The notes beneath the pieces were generated by a model. That model ran no database searches. It was not told the DNA's origin and saw only the letters and a list, made by a program, of their open reading frames with translations. Positions 46,323-56,578 of a DNA stretch of 64,000 nt are shown here, piece by piece. Every line of letters begins with the position of its first letter. Position 1 is the first letter of the stretch. This stretch comes from Plantago major (lineage: Eukaryota > Streptophyta > Magnoliopsida > Lamiales > Plantaginaceae): positions 25,176,765-25,240,764 of the forward strand of contig CM048840.1 in NCBI GenBank assembly GCA_026545765.1. Reading direction: 5' to 3'. The position numbers were made by a program, and so were the translations under genes.

Positions 46323-46448
46323 TTTATGATTTTAAAACTTTTCCTAAGAAGAAACAGAAAGATCTCAATGAATTGTTAAGCTGTTAGTATTCTGTAAGAC
46401 AATGTTGTAGTAGACTTGTAGTATGTCATAGAGATAGAGATGCGCTTC

Positions 46449-46456
46449 TATTTATA
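46449..46456 (-). promoter_or_regulatory. TATA box of the 46322 SAUR gene
   Basis: TATAAATA on the minus strand, 127 bp before the start codon. The same arrangement precedes the two paralogues. Confidence 0.65.
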
Positions 46457-47040
46457 ATGTTCAAATGCGACACATGATTGATCAGCAAGAGATTATCTAG
46501 TTCTTGTTAATAACCAAATTTAGTGAATTAATACAAATTGGAATCATGATGTATCCAATAAATATATTTATTCTTCTCTTTATAGTCGTCTTAATTGGAT
46601 ACCTTAGCTTGCTATTTATTTGTTTTTTTAGTAACATACAAATTCCACATGTACATGTAACTCTAACTCATGACTTTTACCAATACAAATTCAAACTTTT
46701 CATTCTGCAACAAAGATTTAAACAAGTTCGGTAACGTAAATGGAAAAAAACAAGGCCACTTTATAACCATGTACAACATTAAAATGTTTCGTTTTTCAAA
46801 CAATGGCAACAAATTAAGACAAAATAGATCCGCATCTATTTTCTCCACAACTCATTCCATTCAACCTAGACAAAATAAAGACAATAAATTAACATCGTGT
46901 GAATCAATTAATGTACCATGTTTCAACAATTATGCTCTGTTTCGTACGGCAACACAAGCATTTGAATTCTTAGTTTCTTGCATTTTACTGGCCTTGATTT
47001 GAACGTATGGAAATATTGAATTCATCATCAAATTAGCCAT
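46457..47040. other. Divergent intergenic region between two SAUR genes
   Basis: Lies between the divergent promoters of the 46322 and 47120 genes. A conserved block (GATTGATCAGCAAGAGATTATC, near 46475) recurs upstream of the 49007 gene. No coding sequence. Confidence 0.45.
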
Positions 47041-47048
47041 TATAAATA
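47041..47048 (+). promoter_or_regulatory. TATA box of the 47120 SAUR gene
   Basis: TATAAATA, 79 bp before the start codon, in the block shared with 44553 and 49611. Confidence 0.7.
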
Positions 47049-47119
47049 TTCTTGGTATCTTTGCCACATTTCATCAAAACCAACTCAAGAAACAAGAAGG
47101 CTCTAGTCACCAAATCAAA

Positions 47120-47404
47120 ATGCCATCATCTCCTCTAAAATCACTAAGAACTCATAGAAGAAACGAAATGAAAGTGAAAAAAGGGTACCTAGCTGTGAGA
47201 GTAGGGATGGATTGTCAAGAGGATGAGCAAGAAGATATAAGATTTTACATCCCGATTTCGTATTTGTACAATCCTTTATTTCAAGAGCTTCTTGACAGAG
47301 CTGGTGAAGTTTACGATTACCATGTGAACGGGCCTCTGAAGCTACCATGTTCCGTCGATGAATATCTTGAATTGCTGTGGCGGATAGAGAAGAGAAAGTG
47401 TTAG
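47120..47404 (+). CDS. SAUR family protein (94 aa), MPSS subfamily
   Basis: Intronless. Begins MPSSPLKSLRTHRRNEMKVK, then KKGYLAVRVG, an acidic loop, FYIPISYLYNPLFQELLDRA, YDYHVNGPLKLPCSVDEYL and WRIEKRKC. It is four residues shorter than the 44629 and 49687 paralogues because of gaps near residues 4-5 and in the loop. Plus-strand member of the second convergent pair. Confidence 0.93.
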   Translation: MPSSPLKSLRTHRRNEMKVKKGYLAVRVGMDCQEDEQEDIRFYIPISYLYNPLFQELLDRAGEVYDYHVNGPLKLPCSVDEYLELLWRIEKRKC

Positions 47405-48692
47405 AAAATAGATAGGAGGAGCCAAAATTATAATGTTTTTATTGTTGATGGTGCTTTATGATTTTAGTATAGTATCTATAATCTAATTTTGACGGATGAT
47501 CCTTAATCCTTAAATTAAGTGTTGTTCTGTTATATTTTTCCACACCTTTCAGCAACGAGAATCAAGAATCGTTTCTTTATCACTGGTCTACTAGCTCATA
47601 TACCATGTTCACTTCTCGAATGGAGAAGCAAATTTGTATTGAAATGGATAACAATTTTTACCATCTAAAAGCAAATTTGTGGTCCATAAAAATCAGCATA
47701 TGAAATCCAGACTGCAGTTTCCCTATGTTGATTCAAATTTAAAAACACTTTTTTTCCCTATTTTTTTTTCAAACTTATGTGAAAGTACATAGAAGTTACA
47801 ACACTCTTAATTTTAACATCTAAAATATACTCTATCTATAATGTACTCCTGTAGCAAGTGAAATTTGCACAAATTATAATTTTATTGATTTGATGAATGA
47901 GGGCATTCTATTACAATCCTCAAATTCTAGTCTCTAAAGCGACGAACTTGCATTTTCAAAATCTTCGTTCCAGGATTTTTTGACTTCAAAATCGGAAAAT
48001 ATTTTCCGATTTGAAGGATTCTTAGCTTCATCTCAAATCAAATGGTGAACTTTGAAGTGTTTTGGCCAGACGATAACGAATTTCTTTTGAAATGGATGAA
48101 TATCACGACGCTTCTAGATGGTCGCGGAATTTGGCATTTGATTTTCTTTAGAAGAAGTTTGGCCTCCGAGAAACGTTTCTTCAATGGCTTCTCACCTTGA
48201 TCTAATTGAATGTAACGTGTTTGACTTGGATTTGATGAAGAACTTTTCTCAAATTTCTTTAGGATTTTTGGATTTTGATCGTACTTTTGCAGCAATTGAT
48301 ATTCCAATAATGTTTCTCTAAGTGTGCGGGGACTTCTTCTTGGATCAGACGCAGGTTTTTCTTCAGTTGCCAGATGAACTTCAATACTTCTTCGAGGCAG
48401 ATTTTGAGAGGATGGTCAGATAAAATTTGGTAAAATTCCTATTAAATACGGTAAACTTAATTTAATGATTTTAATAATTCATTTGACACATATCTGCGGA
48501 TCTACAACTCATAAAATAATCAAACAAGTACTAGTAAATCACTAACAATTCCAATCCAAATGTTGCCAAAAGATATTCAATTCCACTCGGCTCCAAAATG
48601 TACATCAAGTTTACAATTATTTCAAAGGAAAACGAAAGCAACCTGCCCTGCAAAGGTAAAAATGACCCCCTAAATAATCTATTATATGCAGA
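47405..48692. other. Intergenic between the second SAUR pair
   Basis: Starts with the SAUR 3' flank. A minus-strand frame at 48307-48038 is Lys/Ser-rich with no recognised domain; flanking text suggests a worn repeat. No gene is supported. Confidence 0.4.
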
Positions 48693-49007
48693 TCAAGCTA
48701 TTAATCTCAAGTTCTCAACCTCCTTGCCTGGGTAGTTTCTGTAATTCTCAATCTGCCATCGGAGATGTAGAAAATCCTCGACCGAGCAAGGCAGCATTAG
48801 CGGGCCATTGATATTGTATCCATAGACCTCACTTGCTCTGTCAAGGAGCTCTTGAAACAAGGGGTTGTACAAGTACGAAATTGGGACGCAAAATTTCTCC
48901 ACTCGTCGCGTACACTCATTATAATGTTGATCATCTCCATCATCTGCTAATCCCACTTGTACTGCGACCCATCCCCTCTTCAACTTCGACTTGTTTAAGT
49001 TTGCCAT
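48693..49007 (-). CDS. SAUR family protein (104 aa), KLKRGW subfamily
   Basis: Intronless, minus strand, starting MANLNKSKLKRGWVAVQVGL. Core: FCVPISYLYNPLFQELLDRA, YGYNINGPLMLPCSVEDFL, LRWQIENY, with a C-terminal tail ending VENLRLIA. This tail is the intact version of the one cut short in the 51096 gene. Minus-strand member of the second convergent pair. Confidence 0.93.
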   Translation of the reverse strand: MANLNKSKLKRGWVAVQVGLADDGDDQHYNECTRRVEKFCVPISYLYNPLFQELLDRASEVYGYNINGPLMLPCSVEDFLHLRWQIENYRNYPGKEVENLRLIA

Positions 49008-49132
49008 TCCTTTGAAGTGTTTGTAATTAAGATTTAAGAAAACAAATTAAGAAAGAGCTCAATGAACTGTGATCTCAAGTTCTCAACTGTAAGCAACTAA
49101 GTTTGATGCTCTTCAACTATTAAGTTTTGGTC

Positions 49133-49140
49133 TATTTATA
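49133..49140 (-). promoter_or_regulatory. TATA box of the 49007 SAUR gene
   Basis: TATAAATA on the minus strand, 126 bp before the start codon. Confidence 0.65.
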
Positions 49141-49610
49141 ATGTTGAAAGGCGACACATGATCAGCAAGAGATTCTTAATGTTCTTGTTAATAACAAAAT
49201 TTAGTGAAGTAGTACAAATTGGAATCATGATGTATCCAATAAATATATTTATTCCTCTCTTTATGGTCGTCACTCTTGGATACCTTACTTATTTCTTGTA
49301 TTTTTTTTTATCTAGTGACTAGAAAACATCTAAGTTTGATGCCGTTTTTACTATTGTTTGGAAATTCCACATTCGATTCAACTTTGAGGAACATAGCGTA
49401 TTATTTCCTAGCCTAATCTCACTGATCAATACTAACTATATAAGACAAAAAATTAACATCGTGTCTATCAATTAAGGTACCATCTTTCAACGATTATGCT
49501 TTATTCCGTACGGCAACACAAGCATTTGAGTTCTTTCCATCATTTTTCTTGCATCTTATTAGCCTTGATTTGAACGTATGAAAATCCCAAATATACATCA
49601 AAATAGCCCT
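49141..49610. other. Divergent intergenic region between two SAUR genes
   Basis: Clearly related to 46457-47040, sharing GGAATCATGATGTATCCAAT and TACGGCAACACAAGCATTTG. This supports tandem duplication of the whole unit. Confidence 0.5.
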
Positions 49611-49618
49611 TATAAATA
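49611..49618 (+). promoter_or_regulatory. TATA box of the 49687 SAUR gene
   Basis: TATAAATA within a block almost identical to that upstream of the 44629 gene. Confidence 0.7.
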
Positions 49619-49686
49619 TCCTTCGTATCTTTGTCACATTTCATCAAATACCAACTCATTCACCAAAAAGCTTCTTGTCACCAAAA

Positions 49687-49983
49687 ATGCAGTCATCTCC
49701 CTCTTCTCTAAAATCACTACGAACTCGTAGAAGAAACGAAATGAAAGTGAAAAAAGGATTCGTGGCAGTTAGAGTTGGATTAGCGATGGATTGTCAAGAG
49801 AATGAGCAAGACGATATAAGATTTCACATTCCGATTTCGTATTTGTACAATCCCTTATTTCAAGAGCTTTTTGAGAGAGCTGGTGATGTTTACGATTACC
49901 ACATGAAAGGACCTCTGAAACTGCCATGCTCGGCTGAGGAGTTTGTTGAATTGCTATGGCGGATAGAGAATAGAAGATGTTAG
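49687..49983 (+). CDS. SAUR family protein (98 aa), MPSS subfamily
   Basis: Intronless. The ATG at 49687 gives MQSSPSSLKSLRTRRRNEMK; the open frame extends 12 bases further upstream without an ATG. Then KKGFVAVRVGLAMD, an acidic loop, FHIPISYLYNPLFQELFERA, YDYHMKGPLKLPCSAEEF and LLWRIENRRC. The GPL motif is preceded by Lys where the paralogues have Asn. Plus-strand member of the third pair. Its upstream region is nearly the same as that of 44629, so these two may be the closest pair in the set. Confidence 0.92.
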   Translation: MQSSPSSLKSLRTRRRNEMKVKKGFVAVRVGLAMDCQENEQDDIRFHIPISYLYNPLFQELFERAGDVYDYHMKGPLKLPCSAEEFVELLWRIENRRC

Positions 49984-50835
49984 AAAATCAATAATAATGT
50001 TGTACTGCATGATTTTACTATCTGCAATCTAATTTGCCTAATTATCATGATGATCCTTAATCAATATATGTAAATATCTTGTGTACATTTCTCAACAACT
50101 TTCTAGTGTGACACGCTTTAATTAATTTGATTTCTAGAAATTTGGCAATTATTGAACCTAGGACGTTGGAATCCACCATTGCAATCTTTTTTATGCACTA
50201 GGTAGTGCATTATAGTATACCAATAAGCCAAATGACCCATCCTTACGAGTATACTTCATCAGATTTAACTAATTAATAAATCAATCCAATTATGATCGCT
50301 CAACTGATGTTTAAATTTTAAAGTAAACATAGTATTTTATCTCTATAACACCTCAATTAGTAAATCAATCCAAAATGAGGGGAAAAACCAATTAAAACTC
50401 CCATCATCTATCATTTGTAATCTCATGTAATTCATAAAATTCACAATTTACACCAAGAGTACATGAACCAGTGTTTTTTAAGCCACAAATATGCAATTCA
50501 TAAGAGATGTCCCAATAAAGTATAGCTCTCTTAGATACAACTACACGGCACAAAAAGATACCCAAAAGTCCAAACCCGTGGTTATAAACGAGCTTCAGGT
50601 AGATCATATATGAAGAGAAAAATTGCCACCGTCATCTAACTAATATGTCTAGGTATTTATTTTGCCCAGTCAAAAGTGAGAGCTTTAACAAATTCAAAAT
50701 GGACGGAATATTCAACAACTTAGATAATACTACTTCTAAAGATTGTTGATATTTTCGTACGGGTCTCAAAACCTTATACGCTGATCAAGCTACTAATCTC
50801 AAGTTCTCAAGTACTTGCTTGGCCGTCCAGTTTCT
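49984..50835. other. Intergenic between the third SAUR pair
   Basis: SAUR 3' flanks and AT-rich sequence, no supported gene. At 50770-50835 lies the now untranslated remainder of the 51096 gene's tail. Confidence 0.45.
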
Positions 50836-51096
50836 CTAATTCTCAATCTGCCATCGGAGATGAAGAAAATCCTCGATCGAGCAAGGTAGCATTAACGGGC
50901 CATTGACATTGTAGCCATAGACCTCAGTAGCTCTGTCAAGGAGCTCTTGAAACAAGGGATTGTATAAGTACGAAATTGGGATGCAAAATCGTCTCGCACA
51001 CTCAACATCATATTGATCATATCCATCATCTGCTAATCCCACTTGGACCGTGACCCATCCTCTCTTCAACTTGGACTTCTTGATCAAATTTGCCAT
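50836..51096 (-). CDS. SAUR family protein (86 aa), C-terminally shortened
   Basis: Intronless, minus strand. The ATG at 51096 gives MANLIKKSKLKRGWVTVQVG, matching its paralogues; the frame extends 13 codons upstream, but that start is not shared. Core: FCIPISYLYNPLFQELLDRA, YGYNVNGPLMLPCSIEDFL, LRWQIEN, then a TAG stop (50838-50836). In the 49007 paralogue the codon at that place is TAC and the protein continues for about 17 more residues. The same tail can be read after the stop here, so a nonsense change removed it. The SAUR core is complete, so function may persist. Confidence 0.88.
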   Translation of the reverse strand: MANLIKKSKLKRGWVTVQVGLADDGYDQYDVECARRFCIPISYLYNPLFQELLDRATEVYGYNVNGPLMLPCSIEDFLHLRWQIEN

Positions 51097-51223
51097 TCTT
51101 TTGTATGAAGAAAAGGAAATTAAGAAGCTTATCAATTAACTATGTTTGATGCTATTTATCAATTAACCTGCGTAAGAGTGTAAAAGCAACTAAGTTTGAT
51201 GCTATTTAACTATGTGTCTGATC

Positions 51224-51231
51224 TATTTATA
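51224..51231 (-). promoter_or_regulatory. TATA box of the 51096 SAUR gene
   Basis: TATAAATA on the minus strand, 128 bp before the start codon, the same spacing as in the two paralogues. Confidence 0.65.
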
Positions 51232-52125
51232 ATGTTGAAACTCAACACATGAATGTGATAAGCAACGAGAGATTCCGTACGTTCTTGTTAACAACATGCA
51301 ATTTGTGAATTAGTACAAATCGGAATAATGATACATCCAATAATATTCCAATTGGTAGATTGATTCCTCTCTTTTTGTTTCATTTTAGTTATTTAACCAA
51401 TGATTACTAAGAAACTAAGTTTGATGCTATTTAACAATGCTTTGGTGATTAGTGAGGATAAATTGCACTAACAAGGGACGAAATTGAATACAAATCCGTG
51501 CATAAGACAAGGTGGTTCATTCCACGATTCACTATCTTCAAGTGGCATCATAGTGCCTTTGTCCATTACGGATGATTCCTTGTATACAAGGAGCAAGAGA
51601 ATCAGCTGTAAATATAAACACGTACGGGGCCAAATCACTTTGAAACTTAGTGGTATCGTTTTGTACTTAGCTAACACTCTCTTAGTAGTAGCTTGCACTT
51701 TTAATTTGTACTACAACTTTATGTCACCATAGGTTATGGAGCCAAGCCAGTTTTATTACTAGTGTCGTTTGATTTCTAGTACTCTCTCACATTATTTATA
51801 GTAAATAGTACTACTAGTATGTTTTGGGTTTTTCTATACTAGTATTTGATAAATGTAATATGTTTTGAATATTTTAACATGAAATTCCGTTTTCCCCATT
51901 TTTATATGCAACTCTTATGAAAAAGTTAAAACATCTTATATTAAAAACAGAAAGGAGTAATATGTATATTGTGTCTCAATCGTCTAACATACCGGTTGAG
52001 TTGTTGGCTGGTGCTCTATGGGTACGGGTCAGATACGTATTTCAGAAGAAAAAAAAGTGAAAAATATATAATCTGAGGACTTTTGATATTTCCGAACATG
52101 GATATTAATTGACTAATTTTCTGAT
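51232..52125. other. Intergenic, no gene supported
   Basis: AT-rich upstream sequence of the SAUR gene. Short overlapping frames on both strands near 51470-51730 (one with PLSITDDSLYTR) have no recognised domain and may be a worn transposon fragment. Confidence 0.35.
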
Positions 52126-52215
52126 ATCTTCGTCTGCACTGAACTGAATTATAGTATAAAATATAATTAAGCAGAACTGAACTGAACTGAACTGAATGAG
52201 TTTGCAGACGAAGAT
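52126..52215. mobile_element. Small hairpin element with CTGAA repeats
   Basis: 90 bp with perfect 13-bp inverted ends ATCTTCGTCTGCA and TGCAGACGAAGAT. The interior, ATAGTATAAAATATAA plus tandem ACTGA, matches the interior of the Harbinger-type MITE at 331-465 in inverse orientation. Confidence 0.5.
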
Positions 52216-52725
52216 AATGTTGCGAAATTTATGTTATATTTGGACAATTCGGGTTTCTTGGCCTGAGTTTGAACGGGGAAGATTTTGGTATAAGGTTCAG
52301 GTAGTTCTTTTATTGGTTACTAAAGAGGTTCGTGTACATATATATATATATATATCCCACCCGTTTAATATACTCCTAAATCCTAATTAACATGTTCAAC
52401 TTGTAATGCAGCAATTCATGTAAATTATTAATGATTTGAAATTCATTGTCGATTGATTACAACTAAGCCAACAAAAAGTATACGGACAAGTAACGGACGA
52501 AATAAGGCACTTACGAGTATATGGTCGAATAAAACAAGATCGTTTCGTAGGTACGGAATTGTATTGAATTTGATCCTCTTTTCATAGTGTTAAATGTTCT
52601 CAGTACTGATCACTATAACAATGTATATCTGTCTGTTATTCATTGTGGAATCAAGACCCGTTCTTAGCAAAGTTTATGATGTTACAGTAATAATTAAAAT
52701 AAAGAAAAGCAATAAGTATAGTATA
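52216..52725. other. Intergenic, no gene supported
   Basis: Contains a short TA microsatellite near 52338. No coding domain. Confidence 0.4.
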
Positions 52726-52875
52726 GGGCATGATTTTCCATTAGAATATAGAAAGTCCGGTTTTTTTACATTAAATTGCTCGCGGTCAGTTTCTCCAGCT
52801 GCCCGAAAATCTTGGTCACACTATAAAAACCCCTAAATCAGATCCAAAACCACGGACCTTCATCTCCCCACCTCC

Positions 52876-53282
52876 ATGGATCTTCTCCGCTTTCGTTCCG
52901 TCTGCTCTGCCTGGCGGCCGACGTCCAGCCACCGCCCTTCACCTCCTACCGCTACCCGATCCTCCCAAATTCTTGCATTTCCAACACCAGCTGGGGGTTC
53001 TACCTCTCCAGGCGCTCGGTCTATGTTCTACAATCACCGATTCCGGAGAAATCCTCATGGATCATCAAGCTCGAGAGGGACAACAACAATCACATGCATC
53101 TGATCCACCCGCTCACCAGATCGGAGATCAAGCTGTCGCCCCACACTTTTCCGAAAATTTTCGATTTCATGAATGTTAGGGTCAAGGAATTGGGGGAAGA
53201 GTACACGCTTCAGTATATTAATTTTAACCCTACGGCTAATTCAATTGGTCAGGCAGGGAATCTATATATGGAATTGATGTAG
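52876..53282 (+). pseudogene. F-box/DUF295 protein fragment, frameshifted
   Basis: MDLLRFRSVCSAWR at 52876 is the end of an F-box motif. The frame then shifts, and the rest reads YRYPILPNSCISNTSWGFYL, RSEIKLSPHTFPKIFDFMN, VRVKELGEEYTLQYI, ending at a TAG at 53280-53282. This matches the N-terminal third of plant F-box proteins with a DUF295 domain (SKIP23-like), normally several hundred residues long, so the piece is a truncated fragment. GC content is higher than the surroundings, as expected for a captured exon. It lies inside a TIR element. Confidence 0.65.
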
Positions 53283-53283
53283 A

Positions 53284-53655
53284 TCTGTGATATTTTGCAT
53301 CTGTGAGATTTATATCGTAACTGAGAGATTTTATGTTGTGTCTGTGGGATTTTGCAACTGTGAGATTTTTGTTGTGTCTGTGGGATTTTTGCATCTGTGA
53401 GATTTATCTTGTATCTGGGATATTTGTTATATGTTTGTGATATATATCTTATGTCTGTGAGATTATAAAACTGGTGGATTTATCTTCTGTTTGTTAGTTT
53501 TTGCATCTGTAAGATTTATCTTATGTCTGTAAGTTTTTTGCATCTGTCTGTGGTTTTTGCATCTGTGAGTTTTTATAACTGGAAATTTATGTTGTGTCTG
53601 TGAATTTTTATAACTGGGGGAATTAATGTTGTATTTGTGAGTTTTAATAACTGGG
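53284..53655 (+). repeat. Degenerate minisatellite (CTGTGAGATTT theme)
   Basis: About 20 imperfect copies of a 16-20 bp unit around CTGTGAGATTTTTGCAT, starting directly after the F-box fragment stop and ending at the right TIR. Confidence 0.8.
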
Positions 53656-53726
53656 GGAAAAGTTTGTTCTGACCACTGACCGCGTGCTGAAACCGGCTTT
53701 TCCTATTCTAATGGAAAGTCAGGCCC

Positions 53727-53945
53727 TTTTCTAGAATTTGTGGTTGAAGTTAGTATGTACTTACTTGGTAATTGATCAAAATTGAATAAATATAAAAAGA
53801 ACAATAGCAAGATAAAAAGGTATCCAAGACTGACGACCAAAAAGAGAGGAATCGATATACCTATAGGATTCCACTTTGTAATTGACCAAATAGTTGTAAT
53901 TAACAAGACAGAATCTCTTGTACAAAAGAGTATCAATCGTACTCC
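53727..53945. other. Upstream region of the 54054 SAUR gene
   Basis: AT-rich. Contains TACAAGGGATTCC-like blocks also found upstream of minus-strand SAUR genes. Not coding. Confidence 0.3.
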
Positions 53946-53952
53946 TATAAAT
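53946..53952 (+). promoter_or_regulatory. TATA box of the 54054 SAUR gene
   Basis: TATAAAT, 108 bp before the start codon. Confidence 0.6.
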
Positions 53953-54053
53953 CATAACGGATTTTCAAGATTGTGATTGTTATAAATTAACCTTAATTAC
54001 AAGAAACTAACATAGAACTTATTGGAAAATCAAACTCTTTACAAAATTGAGAC

Positions 54054-54326
54054 ATGGCAAATGAAAAGAAGTACAAGTTGAAGAAAGGATGGGTTGCAGT
54101 GCAAGTAGGGTTAACAGATGATGCGGATGATCAGGATTATTCGCGACGATTTGAGAAATTTTCAGTCCCAATTTCATACTTGTGCAACCCCTTGTTTCAG
54201 AAGCTACTTGAAAGAGCTAGTGAGGTTTATGGGTACAATGTCAATGGCCCTCTAACACTTCCATGTTCAGTTGATGATTTTATTCAGCTTCGGTGGCAGA
54301 TTGAGAAGAGAAACCAAACTTGCTGA
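54054..54326 (+). CDS. SAUR family protein (90 aa), KLKRGW-like
   Basis: Intronless. Begins MANEKKYKLKKGWVAVQVGL, then an Asp-rich loop (DDADDQDYS), FSVPISYLCNPLFQKLLERA, YGYNVNGPLTLPCSVDDF, LRWQIEKRNQTC. It belongs to the subfamily of the minus-strand genes but is on the plus strand and stands alone. It has Cys where all the others have Tyr in the SYLYNPLF motif and lacks the RLxA tail. It lies between the Pack-MULE-like element and the 54603 element. Confidence 0.93.
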   Translation: MANEKKYKLKKGWVAVQVGLTDDADDQDYSRRFEKFSVPISYLCNPLFQKLLERASEVYGYNVNGPLTLPCSVDDFIQLRWQIEKRNQTC

Positions 54327-55140
54327 GATATGTAGCTAGCTTGAACATAAGCAATTTGAGTAGACAAGATTATTTAGAAGGTTAGTTTAGCTTTGGTGCA
54401 TGGTATTAAGTTTTTCTCTATTCTTCTTGTAATAATTTTGAGATGAATTGATTCTCAAGTTGAGTTGATGAGTTAAACATTGAAAAACCTATATTGCATC
54501 CATAGCGGATTGCAATTGAAATTAATGGTAGGAGTGATGCATACAAAGTCAAGTGGTGTGCGTCAATGTTTTGCTGGCTAAGAGACACTAACATAAATAA
54601 AAGGGTTAAAAGTTTAAATATATTCCAACTTTATAAATTTTAACACATATATAGTCAAACTTTAACTTTGACACATATGTTGCAAAACTTTTATCTCACT
54701 TTGCACATATATATTTATGATTATTTTTTAACATGAACTAGTTAATTTACAAGTTAAAAAAGTCAAAAATCAATCCAATGTAACTTCAGTTAAACGTAGC
54801 AGGTGATAGAAATCAGATTATATGTACTTTAATTTGCCATGTTTCAAAGTTGTACATCCCTAAGTCTCTGTTATTTTCAATCGAAATTTCTTGAATCAAT
54901 CGATTTGAATCAATCGAATGGAATCGAATTGAATCGAATCGAATCGAATCGAATCAAGAAATTATTGTGTAATAATAATAATAACAATTATATGATGGTA
55001 TATATAATCACAATTAAAAAAATATATTATTTTTGTCATCTTTCTCACATTCTTCCTACTCTTTTTTCTGTCACTTTACATTTTTATTTATTATTGTATA
55101 ACAAACTTTAAAACCAGCCGCGTAGAAGGTACTTTATACG

Positions 55141-55395
55141 ATGCCTCAAATGGAAGACACATATCAAATATACGTGATTGTTGCTACCTTCACTCTGCAT
55201 AATTTTATGCGCATGTGTAAACTTGAAATACCAGTTTTGCAACATGATATCAATATCCAAGGTGGAGTGGATAATGATTTATTGAACCCGACAAGGAAAG
55301 AAACGATGAACAGGGTGCGCAAGGAGATGACATTGAGAATTTGGTGCTCTATTCCAGGCAATATAGAGCCCGAGGAAGATAATATAGAGGAATAA
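55141..55395 (+). pseudogene. Harbinger (DDE_Tnp_4) transposase C-terminal fragment
   Basis: 84 codons: YVIVATFTLHNFMRMC resembles the LHNFIR-type motif near the C terminus of PIF/Harbinger transposases, followed by RKEMTLRIW and an acidic end (EPEEDNIEE). Upstream catalytic parts are absent, so only the last fifth or so of a normal protein remains. Confidence 0.6.
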
Positions 55396-55659
55396 ATGCC
55401 ATTTTTCAATATTTGTGATATATAATATTATTTTTATAAAGTTTGGTCCGATTTTTGGTTTGGTTTAACTTGTTTTGGAGTTTTTGAACATGTAGATTTT
55501 TTGTTAGTTCAAATTGTAACTATACTCTTTATTTCATTGATCTACTAAAAGTCGTATTAAAAAGAAAGAAAGAAAAAAAGTTGAAAATAACTCAATTGGA
55601 TAAATTTTCTTATTTTCCTCGTACAAAAGATCGGGTGTGTAAATAAATGATAAAATAAT

Positions 55660-55783
<124 letters not shown>

Positions 55784-56578
55784 TGAATTTAATGAATCGA
55801 ATCGAATCAAGATTTGAATCAAATTTAAATGAATCGAATCAATAGAATCGAATCGAATCGAACCGAATTGAATGAGTTTTCAGTTGAAAATAACATAGCC
55901 TAACTTTTAATTGGAGAAACTTCAAAACTGTCGTTTTTTGTTAGCAAAAGCATACAATACATGTTTCTAACTCCATAGATCTGTTATAACTATTTTCTCC
56001 AATTTAAAAATGGTTAATATAGTTTTAGAATGTTGCTTCTGTTTTCCACTTTATGGTGTTCTGATTGTTGTTGTGAAACTTTTGGCACATATTTATTTTC
56101 ATCATTGTTGTTTCTTGGGATTTGTTAGATAGATATATGAGTTGTTAACAGTAAAAAATTTGTATTTTCTTTCAGACTGCATAATCGGGTTCAAAGTTCT
56201 CTCCATTAATAGTTTGGGTGTGCAACTGTAAAACATGGGAACCTCAAGTATATATAATTTGATTTTTATCTATATCCACGTTTAATAGATGCTCTGTTGG
56301 ATTAATTAAGAGAGATTTGATTTTTTTTAACTCATAATTTAACTAATTCTGATTCAAAAAAACACCGGAAATCTATACGTGCAAATTGAGATAAAAGTTT
56401 GACAATATATGTGTCATAATTAAAGTTTAACTATATATGTATCAAAATTTATAAAGTTGGAATATATTTTAACTTTTAAACCTAAATAAAACTAACCTTA
56501 ATTAGTTTGCAGCCAACCTTTTTTGTGGCTAATGAATGCAACTGACACTACGTAAAATTAACCTTATTAATTAGTTTG

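Larger units (their letters stand above)
52726..53726 (+). mobile_element. Pack-MULE-like element with a captured F-box fragment
   Basis: Ends of about 65-70 bp form an inverted pair. The left contains TTTCCATTAGAATA and GCGGTCAGT; the right contains the inverse of TTTCCATTAGAATAGG and CGCGGTCAGT. Between them are a gene fragment (52876-53282) and a minisatellite. Long TIRs around a piece of host gene are the Pack-MULE pattern. No clear 9-bp target duplication was found, which leaves the limits open. Confidence 0.5.

Noticed and set aside
51097-51135. 13-codon N-terminal extension of the 51096 SAUR gene
   Set aside because: Not shared with its paralogues, which start at the MANxxK ATG.
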